A stretch of 64,000 bases of DNA from RGIG3009 sp045653425 (GTDB lineage: Bacteria > Bacillota > Clostridia > Oscillospirales > Acutalibacteraceae): NCBI GenBank assembly GCA_045653425.1, contig JAZOLU010000029.1:19919-83918 (forward strand), read 5' to 3'. This document shows, in pieces, positions 16,283-23,974 of the stretch. The notes beneath the pieces are model-generated. The model was given only the letters and a program-made list of their open reading frames with translations, was not told the DNA's origin and did no database searches. Positions within the stretch are counted from its first letter, which is position 1, and each line of letters begins with the position of its first letter. The position numbers were made by a program, and so were the translations under genes.

Positions 16283-17686
16283 ATGCCGAATCTGCCGTTT
16301 ATTCCGGAAACCATTACGGTGCATTTGGGCGCGCCGGATAGTAACGCACAAAACGTCACCGTACCATTTCCGGATTATATTAAAAATGTGGCGTCAAGTG
16401 AGGTTTATCCTACGTGGCCGGTCAGTGCTCTGCGCGCCAATATTTTGGCACAAATTTCGTTTGCACTCAACCGTGTGTATACCGAGTGGTATCGCAGCCG
16501 CGGATATAATTTTGATATTACCAATTCCACAGCGTTTGACCAGTCGTTTGTGCCAAACCGTGATATTTTTGATAACATCAGTCAACTGGTAGATGAAATT
16601 TTTAATGACTATGTGCGCCGTGAGGGTAATGTGGAGCCATACTTTACCCAGTATTGTAACGGTACAACGGTTACTTGCGATGGGTTATCACAATGGGGTA
16701 CGGTAGAACTGGCTGAGCAGGGATTGAACTCGGTGGATATTTTGCGCAATTATTACGGCGATAACATTGAAATTGTGAACGATGCGCCGGTGGATATTAA
16801 TCAACCCTCCTACCCCGGTCGATTACTTCGCTTGGGTGATATCGGCAACGATGTGCTCACCAAACAGATACAACTCAACCGCATTTCTCGCAATTACCCC
16901 GCTATTCCCAAAATTGACACCTTAGACGGCGTGTTTGGAACGGCCACCGACGAGGCGGTGCGGGCTTTTCAACGCATTTTTAACCTTGCTGAAGACGGCA
17001 TCATCGGCAAGGAAACGTGGTATCGCATTGCGTTTATTTACAACAGTGTTAAGCGGTTGGCGGAACTGGATTCCGAAGGCATTGCACTGGAAGAGGTGCG
17101 TAAACAGTTTTCTGAATTGATTCAACCGGGCGATTCCGGCGACGAAGTGCGGGTAGTTCAGTATTTTTTGGCCTTGGTAGGCAATTTTTACGACACCGTT
17201 CCCCCTATTCCGATTACCGGAAATTTTGATGCCGCCACCGAAAACGCCGTGCGCGCGTTTCAACGTACGGTTGGATTACCGGAAGACGGCATTGTGGGGG
17301 CGCAAACTTGGGAGGAACTGTACCGTGCGTATCGCGGTATTATTGACACGCTGGAAGTTCCGGAAAACCGAGTAGCGCCCTACCCCGGCAATCCGCTAAC
17401 GCTGGGAGAAACCGGTGAGTATGTCACCATCTTACAAGAATACCTTACGGTAATTGCTTCTACATATTCCACCATTCCCGCGCCCGCCGTAACCGGTACG
17501 TTTGATGAGCAAACGCAAGAGGCAGTGGAAGCGTTTCAGCGTGAATTTGGGCTATCACCTAACGGTGTGGTGGGTGCGAACACGTGGAATGCCATTGCGA
17601 GTTTATATGAAGATTTGGCGGTGGGCTTGGAGAAACAACCGGGTCAGGCACCGGGCTATACGTTGGAACAGGAGGGGGCGGTATGA
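16283..17686 (+). CDS. SleC-like/peptidoglycan-binding protein (spore cortex-lytic family)
   Basis: A 467-residue protein. Residues ~1-165 match the N-terminal region of clostridial SleC-type spore cortex-lytic enzymes and SpoIID-like proteins (V-A-S-S-E-V-Y-P-T-W, A-L-N-R-V-Y-T-E-W-Y-R-S-R-G, C-N-G-T-T-V-T-C-D-G-L-S-Q-W-G). Three peptidoglycan-binding-1 repeats follow, at roughly 185-255, 290-355 and 375-445, each with a D-G-x-x-G-x-x-T-W-like core preceded by A-V-x-A-F-Q-R. No signal peptide, as expected for a protein made in the mother cell or forespore. Likely role: cortex hydrolysis during germination or sporulation. The AGGAGGAACG ribosome site is strong. It overlaps the next gene by 4 bases (ATGA). 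Confidence 0.8.
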   Translation: MPNLPFIPETITVHLGAPDSNAQNVTVPFPDYIKNVASSEVYPTWPVSALRANILAQISFALNRVYTEWYRSRGYNFDITNSTAFDQSFVPNRDIFDNISQLVDEIFNDYVRREGNVEPYFTQYCNGTTVTCDGLSQWGTVELAEQGLNSVDILRNYYGDNIEIVNDAPVDINQPSYPGRLLRLGDIGNDVLTKQIQLNRISRNYPAIPKIDTLDGVFGTATDEAVRAFQRIFNLAEDGIIGKETWYRIAFIYNSVKRLAELDSEGIALEEVRKQFSELIQPGDSGDEVRVVQYFLALVGNFYDTVPPIPITGNFDAATENAVRAFQRTVGLPEDGIVGAQTWEELYRAYRGIIDTLEVPENRVAPYPGNPLTLGETGEYVTILQEYLTVIASTYSTIPAPAVTGTFDEQTQEAVEAFQREFGLSPNGVVGANTWNAIASLYEDLAVGLEKQPGQAPGYTLEQEGAV

Positions 17687-18192
17687 CCTATACCACATGG
17701 CAACGGCGCGAGCACACGCGCGAATTGCAGGAATATTTGCGTATTATGGCACTGCGGGACGACCACCACCGAGAATTGGCAGTGGACGGCATTTTTGGAC
17801 CGGAAACAGAGGAAGCCGTGCGCGATTTTCAGCGAATGAGCGGACTGCCCATTACCGGCAAGGTTGACCACACCACGTGGGAGCGATTGGTAACCGATTA
17901 CCGGGATATGCTGACACTGCTGACCGAAGCTGAGGCAATTCACCCTTTCCCCTCCCCGCAACACGTGATACGGCGCGGCGATACCGGTGTGATTGTATAT
18001 ATTTTGCAAGCTATGATAAATGACATTACCGAGCTGGTTGAGGAATTAAAAGCACTGGCGGTCACCGGCATATACGATGAGGATACTGCTCAACTGGTCA
18101 CGCAATTACAACATATTAGCGGATATCCGGAAACCGGCGAAGTTGACCGATTCTTTTGGGACCATTTGGCACAATGGTTTAACAAAAAATAA
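17683..18192 (+). CDS. Peptidoglycan-binding domain protein
   Basis: A 169-residue protein made of two peptidoglycan-binding-1 repeats (about 10-75 and 95-165), each with a G-I-F/Y-x-x-x-T core; the first has A-V-R-D-F-Q-R-M-S-G-L and the second ends in E-V-D-R-F-F-W-D. It has no catalytic domain or signal peptide. It starts within the stop of the SleC-like gene (ATGA), so it is translationally coupled and probably works with it, for example as a cortex-targeting partner. Function beyond glycan binding is unknown. Confidence 0.72.
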   Translation: MTYTTWQRREHTRELQEYLRIMALRDDHHRELAVDGIFGPETEEAVRDFQRMSGLPITGKVDHTTWERLVTDYRDMLTLLTEAEAIHPFPSPQHVIRRGDTGVIVYILQAMINDITELVEELKALAVTGIYDEDTAQLVTQLQHISGYPETGEVDRFFWDHLAQWFNKK

Positions 18193-18210
18193 CGCAATCG
18201 AGGTGTCATT

Positions 18211-19743
18211 GTGAAACACGCGGTATTCTTAAAAAATGCGGCTATTTTAACCATCACATCGCTGATTTTGCGCACCGTGGGCATCTTTTTCCGCGTGTAT
18301 ATGTCCAATAAAATCGGCGCAGAGGGTATGGGGTTGTACCAACTGGTTTTTTCCATTTATGTGTTGGGTGCCACCTTTGCCACCTCCGGCATTTCCACCG
18401 CCGTAACCCGTTTGGTAGCCGACGAATTGGTGAGCGGCACCACCAAATCGGTTCGCCGTATTTTACGACGTTCTATTATGCTCAGTGTACTGATTGGCTT
18501 AGCATCCACCGCGCTTATTTTCTTTGGCGCGGAACTTATCAGTACGTATTGGATTCGGGATATCCGTGCCGTGCCCGCTCTGCGAATGTTGTCGTTAAGT
18601 CTGCCGTCTATGGGCGTTTCCTCCTGTCTGCGGGGATATTTTATTGCACGCAGACGGGTGGCAATTTCCTCGCGCGCGCAACTGTTGGAACAGGCCGTGC
18701 GTATTGCGGTGGTTATGTTACTTATTGACCGCTTTGCCGCACACGGGCTGGCTGCCGCGTGTTTGGCGGTAATGGTCGGTGACACCGTGGCGGAGTGGAT
18801 TGCTTGCGGGCTTTTGGCCTTGGGGTATGTCGTTGATAAAAAGCGGTTGGTGGCTGAACTCCCGCCGCGCACGGCTTCTTCTTTGCCGGTGGTGAAACGC
18901 CTACTGGCGATTGCCGCGCCCATTACGGCCGGACGATATCTTAACACGGCTCTGCGCACGATAGAAAACATTTTAGTTCCCAACAGCATTGCCACCTACC
19001 GTGGGTCACAAGAGCGCGGATTGTCCGAATTTGGTGCCTTAAAAGGGATGGCGTTGCCGCTCATCTTCTTCCCCGCCTCGTTTTTGTCGGCAATGTCCAC
19101 GTTGCTTATTCCGGAGATATCCGCCGCCAATGCTCTTCATCGGCAACAAACCATCAATCGCGCGGTAGAGCGTTTGTTGCACGTTACGCTGCTCAGTTCC
19201 ATTCTTATCGGCACCGTATTTACCGTTTTCTCGCGCGAACTGGGATTGCTGTTATATAACAGTACCGAAGTGGGAATCTATTTGCGCGTGTTAGCCCCCC
19301 TCACCCCTATTATGTATACCGAAAGCGCGGTGGACGGTATTTTGAAAGGGCTGAACCAGCAAAATTATTCGCTAAAATACAGCGTAACCGACTCCGCGTT
19401 GCGCATTGTGCTAATTTTATTGTTGGTTCCCTACCGCGGTATGGGTGGATTTCTGTTCATTATGGTTATTAGTAACGTGCTAACCTCGTTTTTGAATGTG
19501 CATCGCTTGTTAAAAGTAACCGGTTTGTGCTTGCGCTGGGATAGGTGGATTCTCCGTCCGTTGCTCGGCGCAGGTGCTGCCTCCGCGGCCGCATTGGCAG
19601 TAACGCATCTTCCGTTTTTATCACAAATGCCGGGAATAGCATTAACCATTGTGGGCATCCTATGCCTATGCGGCGTGTACGTGGGGCTGATGATATGGCT
19701 TGGTTGTGTCACGCCGTCTGACCTCCGGCGGGCTGTATCCTGA
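18211..19743 (+). CDS. SpoVB/MurJ-like polysaccharide flippase (MATE/MVF superfamily)
   Basis: A 510-residue integral membrane protein with about 14 helices. The N-terminus (L-R-T-V-G-I-F-F-R-V-Y-M-S-N-K-I-G-A-E-G-M-G-L-Y-Q-L) is the characteristic SpoVB/YtgP segment of the Wzx/MVF group, which flip lipid-linked sugars such as lipid II during spore cortex or envelope synthesis. Start is GTG at 18211 with a GAGGTG ribosome site, 18 bases after the peptidoglycan-binding gene. The context of cortex-related genes favours a SpoVB-type role, but a general polysaccharide or lipid II flippase is equally possible from sequence. Confidence 0.85.
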   Translation: MKHAVFLKNAAILTITSLILRTVGIFFRVYMSNKIGAEGMGLYQLVFSIYVLGATFATSGISTAVTRLVADELVSGTTKSVRRILRRSIMLSVLIGLASTALIFFGAELISTYWIRDIRAVPALRMLSLSLPSMGVSSCLRGYFIARRRVAISSRAQLLEQAVRIAVVMLLIDRFAAHGLAAACLAVMVGDTVAEWIACGLLALGYVVDKKRLVAELPPRTASSLPVVKRLLAIAAPITAGRYLNTALRTIENILVPNSIATYRGSQERGLSEFGALKGMALPLIFFPASFLSAMSTLLIPEISAANALHRQQTINRAVERLLHVTLLSSILIGTVFTVFSRELGLLLYNSTEVGIYLRVLAPLTPIMYTESAVDGILKGLNQQNYSLKYSVTDSALRIVLILLLVPYRGMGGFLFIMVISNVLTSFLNVHRLLKVTGLCLRWDRWILRPLLGAGAASAAALAVTHLPFLSQMPGIALTIVGILCLCGVYVGLMIWLGCVTPSDLRRAVS

Positions 19744-19783
19744 ATAATCGTAGAAAAAAGAGGAATTTTTTTGAAATTAACCC

Positions 19784-19812
19784 TTGACAAGCGCCGGATG
19801 ATAGTGTATTAT
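19784..19812 (+). promoter_or_regulatory. Promoter of the tRNA-Lys-Glu-Asn operon
   Basis: TTGACA and TATTAT separated by 17 bases, with the first tRNA starting 20 bases after the -10. Typical strong stable-RNA promoter. Confidence 0.8.
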
Positions 19813-19831
19813 AGTCAAGCAGTTTGCAAAC

Positions 19832-19907
19832 GCACCATTAGCTCAGTTGGTAGAGCACCTGACTCTTAATCAGGGTGTCCAGGGTTCGAGTCCCTGATGG
19901 TGTACCA
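19832..19907 (+). tRNA. tRNA-Lys (CTT anticodon)
   Basis: A 76-base cloverleaf with encoded CCA. The acceptor stem GCACCAT/ATGGTGT closes with one G-U pair, the anticodon loop is CTCTTAA between CCTGA and TCAGG, and the T-arm has GGGTTCGAGTCCC. The anticodon CTT reads AAG. Confidence 0.96.
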
Positions 19908-19910
19908 TCC

Positions 19911-19986
19911 GGCCCGTTGGTCAAGTGGCCTAAGACTCCGGCCTCTCACGCCGGCAACACGAGTTCGAATCTCGTACGGGTCACCA
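19911..19986 (+). tRNA. tRNA-Glu (CTC anticodon)
   Basis: A 76-base cloverleaf with encoded CCA. The acceptor stem is GGCCCGT/ACGGGTC and the anticodon loop CTCTCAC lies between CCGGC and GCCGG, giving anticodon CTC for GAG. It begins four bases after tRNA-Lys. Confidence 0.95.
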
Positions 19987-20019
19987 CGTGGGAAGCCGAT
20001 AACAACTTCCCACATATAT

Positions 20020-20095
20020 TCCTCCATAGCTCAGTCGGTAGAGCACGCGGCTGTTAACCGCGCTGTCGTTGGTTCGAGTCCAACTGGGGGAGCCA
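20020..20095 (+). tRNA. tRNA-Asn (GTT anticodon)
   Basis: A 76-base cloverleaf with encoded CCA. The acceptor stem is TCCTCCA/TGGGGGA with one G-U pair, and the anticodon loop CTGTTAA lies between CGCGG and CCGCG. Pieces of its anticodon and T arms recur downstream at 20183-20194 and 20313-20332. Confidence 0.96.
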
Positions 20096-20102
20096 AAAAA
20101 GA

Positions 20103-20134
20103 AACAACCACCTTTTGGTGGTTGTTGCTTTTTT
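20103..20134 (+). terminator. Terminator of the tRNA operon
   Basis: An 8-bp stem CAACCACC/GGTGGTTG (20105-20112 with 20117-20124), closed by TTTT and followed by GCTTTTTT, 9 bases after tRNA-Asn. Confidence 0.9.
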
Positions 20135-20398
20135 ACTTCTTCCCCGTCGGTTTTGCACCGACAATGTGTTAACAGCCGCGTGGCGGCTGTTAACTGTAAC
20201 ACACACCGAGCGCCGCCGGTGGCGGATACAGCGAGGTGCGTGTTGGCGCGGCGGTCGTCGATTGGCAAGGCGGCTTGCCGCCGCAGACAGAGACGGGCAC
20301 CGCAAGAGTGGGTGTCGTTGGTTCGAGTCCAATTACCTTAAAAAATTTGATACGGGATTTTTGGAAAGTAATAAGTAAGAAGTGATAGGTAATAGGTA
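20135..20398. repeat. GC-rich palindromic intergenic stretch with tRNA-Asn fragments
   Basis: No credible gene. Contents: a perfect 12-bp palindrome with a 3-base loop (20168-20194) whose right arm equals the tRNA-Asn anticodon arm; further tight palindromes (for example GGCGGC-TT-GCCGCC); and at 20313-20332 a 20-base exact copy of the tRNA-Asn variable/T-arm sequence (original at 20064-20083). The 3'-tRNA copy looks like an attachment-site repeat left by integration at tRNA-Asn. Open frames crossing the area are by-products of the GC-rich repeats. Confidence 0.65.
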
Positions 20399-20427
20399 TT
20401 GTGCCTCCATCGCTTTTATGCTATAAT
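20399..20427 (+). promoter_or_regulatory. Promoter of the AT-rich two-gene unit
   Basis: TTGTGC and TATAAT separated by 17 bases, 20 bases before the first AT-rich gene and its AAGGTGG ribosome site. Confidence 0.6.
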
Positions 20428-20447
20428 AAGCGCAAGGTGGTAGCGAT

Positions 20448-20846
20448 ATGAAAAAGAGAGTATTTGATTTTTTGAGAAAATATTGGTTTGTATTATTATT
20501 AAATCTAATAATACTAATCGGAATAGTTTTTTCGAAATATTTTAATGATTTATATGTTAATGACAGCGGGTATTTCTCAATTACGTTATTTAGCATATTT
20601 GTTATTGTAATACTTCCGATTTGTTCTGTGGCATATGGATGCTTGTCATATATTGTTTACAAAAAAATATGGATTCAGCAACTGTTTTTAGTGATAACCT
20701 TGTTACTAGGTTTTTTGATTGTAGAATTTATTGGACTAACTGTAATCATAGTGCCGTGTTTTATGATTATTTCCATATTTGCTTCATTAATAACAAAATT
20801 TTTCAGTTGGCTAATGAGAGAATCAAAAAAAGCGTGGCGTGAATAA
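20448..20846 (+). CDS. Small hypothetical membrane protein, AT-rich
   Basis: A 132-residue protein with three to four hydrophobic helices (about 10-28, 43-70 and 78-115), a basic N-terminus (M-K-K-R) and a basic C-terminal tail (R-E-S-K-K-A-W-R). No recognised family. The gene is far richer in A/T than its neighbours and uses ATA, TTA and AAA codons freely, which suggests a foreign origin next to the tRNA locus. It is followed 48 bases later by a lipoprotein gene on the same strand. Function unknown. Confidence 0.7.
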   Translation: MKKRVFDFLRKYWFVLLLNLIILIGIVFSKYFNDLYVNDSGYFSITLFSIFVIVILPICSVAYGCLSYIVYKKIWIQQLFLVITLLLGFLIVEFIGLTVIIVPCFMIISIFASLITKFFSWLMRESKKAWRE

Positions 20847-20894
20847 ACTGAAAACAAAAATCAGGCGAAAGTAATATATCTAGGAGTTGATTGT

Positions 20895-21455
20895 ATGAAA
20901 AAAATGATAACATTCTTCTTACTGCTTATACTGCTATTGACTTTGTGTTCGTGTAAAAACGATAATAATCCCGAGGAGATTATAACCGTAAATTACAATG
21001 CGAAAATTGAGGAAAGGCTTTTTCTAATTCCCTTTGAGTATCAATTATCTGAATCGATGAAAGAAAAAGGTTTTTTATCAATTGAGAAAAAAGATGACGG
21101 TTTAGCCGTATATGAGATAAAACGAAAAGATTATAACGAATATATTTCCCAACTTGCATTATCAAGAAAAGAAATTTTTGATAAGCTTAATACAGACTGC
21201 GCTCCTTATGTAAAATCGGTTTCGTATAATGACGATTTAACTGAAATCGTTATAGCCGTAAATAAAACGGATTATGAAAGTGGCTCGGCTTATTCAAAAA
21301 TACAAAATTGCATAATAGGATGCAGGAATAATGTTGCTACATATCACAGTTTCAGTACAGGTGATTTTATAGAATGTGAAATCAAAGTTGTTGATAGCGT
21401 TTCGGGCGATGTTCTTAAGACGATATATAGCCCCAGTTCTTTATTTGATAACTAA
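20895..21455 (+). CDS. Hypothetical lipoprotein, AT-rich
   Basis: A 186-residue predicted lipoprotein. After M-K-K-M a hydrophobic signal runs to a lipobox-like L-C-S-C at residues 18-21, so a cysteine there would be lipidated and the rest would sit outside the membrane. The mature part is Lys/Glu/Asp-rich with no known domain. Start: ATG at 20895 with AGGAG upstream. Like its neighbour it is AT-rich and probably acquired. No functional assignment is possible. Confidence 0.72.
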   Translation: MKKMITFFLLLILLLTLCSCKNDNNPEEIITVNYNAKIEERLFLIPFEYQLSESMKEKGFLSIEKKDDGLAVYEIKRKDYNEYISQLALSRKEIFDKLNTDCAPYVKSVSYNDDLTEIVIAVNKTDYESGSAYSKIQNCIIGCRNNVATYHSFSTGDFIECEIKVVDSVSGDVLKTIYSPSSLFDN

Positions 21456-21505
21456 ATTTTTCAGTTTTTAGGCACATTTGATTCGTGCCATCAAGTTCAA
21501 AACGC

Positions 21506-21550
21506 ACAAAAAATAAAGACCATCTTTCGATGGCCTTTATTTTTGTGCTT
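21506..21550. terminator. Bidirectional terminator between lipoprotein gene and malG
   Basis: A stem of about 12 bp (AAATAAAGACCATC with GATGGCCTTTATTT, one G-T pair) has a T-run on the right for the plus strand and an A-run on the left that gives a U-run on the minus strand. It can end both converging transcripts. Confidence 0.8.
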
Positions 21551-21596
21551 GTGTCCGCAGGACACGACATCGTTCCGCGAGAGTGCACACAAAACT
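21551..21596. repeat. Tight-loop palindrome resembling other intergenic elements
   Basis: GTGTCC-GCA-GGACAC (21551-21565) followed by ATCGTTCCGCGAGAGTGCACAC-like sequence. Its right part resembles 20285-20312 (ending CCGCAAGAGTG) and, more weakly, the window's right end (GGTTCCGCGGGT). Possibly a dispersed intergenic element. Confidence 0.4.
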
Positions 21597-21602
21597 TAGA
21601 TA

Positions 21603-22457
21603 TTACCCTTTCACCGCACCGCCGGTTACGCCCTCAACATAATATCGTTGCAACACCATAAACAACAACGTTACGGGGATAGCCACCAACACCGCACCGG
21701 CACAAAAGCGTGTGAAATACTGGTACAAGTTTTCTCGCGAGAGCATTTGGTATAATCCCAAGGCGACCGTGTAATTTTGGTAATTGTCCTTCATAATAAC
21801 ACTCACAAAAATGAAATCCGCAAACGGGGCAATAAACGAGGTGAGTGCGGTATACACCACAATGGGACCGGACATCGGCAAGGTGATTTTCCAAAAAATA
21901 TCATTACGCGTAGCACCGTCTATGGTGGCTGCTTCATCCAATGCGCGCGGCAACGTATCAAAAAACCCCTTGGCAATAAAATATCCCAAACACGATGCCG
22001 AGGAATACACCAACACAAGTGCTACCAACGATTGGTCCAGCCCTACCAATTTAAGAAGGTGGTATACCGCAATCATTGACATAAATCCGGGAAACATTCC
22101 CAAAATTAGTCCCACGTTCATTAGTGGGCGACGCGCCGGAAAACGCAGACGACTGAAACAATAACTAATCATCAAAATCATTGCCGTGCTGAGCACGCAA
22201 CTGCACACCGCCACCAACAACGTATTGGCAAGCCAACGCGGGTACGGAAACAAATCGGTTTTGGTAAACAAATGCACATAGTTTTGCAGCGTGTATCCCT
22301 GTGGTAGCAAATACGGTGTGTAGGCACCCGATTCTGCTCGAAACGATTGCAAGATAAGGTAAGCGATGGGCAGCAACCACAGCACCGCCAACACGGTAAG
22401 AACCGTGTATATGAGCGCGTTGGCAAAACGTCGACGCGCTTTATAACTGTGTGTCAC
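21603..22457 (-). CDS. malG: Maltodextrin ABC transporter permease MalG
   Basis: A 284-residue inner-membrane permease with six helices and the CUT1 EAA loop (D-E-A-A-T-I-D-G-A-T-R-N-D-I-F-W-K-I-T-L-P) near residue 178, where the ATPase docks. The C-terminal V-E-G-V-T-G-G-A-V-K-G is the usual MalG ending. Start is GTG at 22457 with AGGAGG upstream; it overlaps the MalF stop by 4 bases. Forms the MalEFG importer with the two upstream genes. Maltose/maltodextrin is inferred from family and from the neighbouring phosphorylase and glucanotransferase. Confidence 0.9.
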   Translation of the reverse strand: MTHSYKARRRFANALIYTVLTVLAVLWLLPIAYLILQSFRAESGAYTPYLLPQGYTLQNYVHLFTKTDLFPYPRWLANTLLVAVCSCVLSTAMILMISYCFSRLRFPARRPLMNVGLILGMFPGFMSMIAVYHLLKLVGLDQSLVALVLVYSSASCLGYFIAKGFFDTLPRALDEAATIDGATRNDIFWKITLPMSGPIVVYTALTSFIAPFADFIFVSVIMKDNYQNYTVALGLYQMLSRENLYQYFTRFCAGAVLVAIPVTLLFMVLQRYYVEGVTGGAVKG

Positions 22458-23947
22458 TGGAATTCTTCCTCCTTTTTGGCAGAAGCGGACGTGTTGTATA
22501 CCAGCAAGGATGCCGTTGCGGTAATGAGAAACACAATAACACCGATAACGCCGGCCAGATTATAATTTTGCTCTTCCACGGTTTGTTTGTACAACCACGT
22601 AACCAACAAGTCAGTTTTACCGGCTTGGTAGTAATCCAGCGTTAACGGACCGCCGCGGGTAAGCAAATAAATCACGTTAAAATTGTTGATGTTGTTGACA
22701 AACTGCGTAATGAGGTACGGCGTGGTTACAAACAGCATATACGGTAAGGTAATGCGAAAAAACATTCGTACCGGACCGGCACCGTCAATGCGCGCGCTTT
22801 CGTACATATCCTCCGGGATATTCATTAAAATGCCGGAGGTGATGAGCATGGTATACGGAATACCGACCCACATATTAACAACCACTACCGTGATTTTTGC
22901 AAGCAAACCGTTGGTTAAAAACGGAATGGCATCGGTAATCCAACCCAGTTCACGGAGCAGTACGTTAAGGGCTCCCTCATCCGCCAAAATTTGCGACATT
23001 AACATTAAACTGACAAACTGCGGTACCGCAATGGTGACAATAAACACCGTACGCCAGAATTTCTTGAAACAAATCCCTTTTTTGTTTATCATCAGTGCCA
23101 GCACCATACCAAACAGATAGTTGGTAGCGGTAGCAAGCAGTGCCCAAATCAGCGTCCACAGTAATAGTTGCAAAAACGTATAGCCGAGTTGAGCGTTCCC
23201 GCCCAACATATCGGCAAAATTCTCCCACCCCACCCAAGTAAATAAGTTGCCGGGCGGCTGGTGCGTTTTGTCAAAATTGGTGAACGCAATTAGCACCATA
23301 AAAACAAGAGGCAACAGTGTAAATGCTAGTACCAACAGTATGGGTGGGGTTAGCAACGTGATGTGATACCGCTTATCAAACAACGAATGACAATCATCAC
23401 GGAACGTGGGCAGTGCTTCTCCCCTTTCCTGCATACGCTGAGCACGCACGGCAGCGCGCAGACTGTGAAAGTATAGCACGATAATTACTAATGTTAGCAG
23501 CAGTGACAACACACCGAACAACAAAATCTTCATAGAATTGTCGCCGGGGGTGTAAAGAAAAATGCCTTGCTCCTCGTCAAAGACTTGTCCTTGTGTGACA
23601 GTTCCCAGTGTACCGAGTTGGCTGACATACTGCCACCCGAACAACACCATATACGCAAGATACGCCACCTGCGCCAGCAGATACAACACACCGCGCCCTA
23701 TCTGCCCGCGCAGCAGAGAACCGGCGCCCATAAACACAAACGTGAGACGAGTGCGGGCATCGCCGTGGCGTGCGGCGCGGCCCACTGCCACGACCTTGTG
23801 AGCCGCCCAGCGCATACCATTTACTACGTGGCGCGACGCTTGTTTAATGAGACGCCCCACCGAGCGGGGGACTGCCAACAAACCCCGATTGGTGCTCCCT
23901 GTTCGCTTGCGAACGGGATGAATTTGCGTGTAATCTTTGTAGTCCAT
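22454..23947 (-). CDS. malF: Maltodextrin ABC transporter permease MalF
   Basis: A 497-residue permease. The C-terminal ~290 residues hold six helices with the EAA loop (Y-E-S-A-R-I-D-G-A-G-P-V-R-M-F-F-R-I-T-L-P). The first ~200 residues are an extension with a basic cytoplasmic tail and two further hydrophobic spans (near 90-125 and 150-170), as in long clostridial MalF proteins. Pairs with MalG to form the channel. It begins 27 bases after the MalE stop. No ATP-binding subunit is encoded nearby, so a shared MsmX-type ATPase elsewhere is presumed. Confidence 0.9.
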   Translation of the reverse strand: MDYKDYTQIHPVRKRTGSTNRGLLAVPRSVGRLIKQASRHVVNGMRWAAHKVVAVGRAARHGDARTRLTFVFMGAGSLLRGQIGRGVLYLLAQVAYLAYMVLFGWQYVSQLGTLGTVTQGQVFDEEQGIFLYTPGDNSMKILLFGVLSLLLTLVIIVLYFHSLRAAVRAQRMQERGEALPTFRDDCHSLFDKRYHITLLTPPILLVLAFTLLPLVFMVLIAFTNFDKTHQPPGNLFTWVGWENFADMLGGNAQLGYTFLQLLLWTLIWALLATATNYLFGMVLALMINKKGICFKKFWRTVFIVTIAVPQFVSLMLMSQILADEGALNVLLRELGWITDAIPFLTNGLLAKITVVVVNMWVGIPYTMLITSGILMNIPEDMYESARIDGAGPVRMFFRITLPYMLFVTTPYLITQFVNNINNFNVIYLLTRGGPLTLDYYQAGKTDLLVTWLYKQTVEEQNYNLAGVIGVIVFLITATASLLVYNTSASAKKEEEFQ

Positions 23948-23974
23948 AGCAGCCCCCTGCTTGTTCTTTCATTC

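Noticed and set aside
20054..20341. Several 70-95 codon open frames over the tRNA-Asn and palindromic stretch
   Set aside because: They cross a tRNA, a terminator and repeats, on both strands; translated tRNA T-arm sequence creates spurious L-V-R-V-Q-like peptides.
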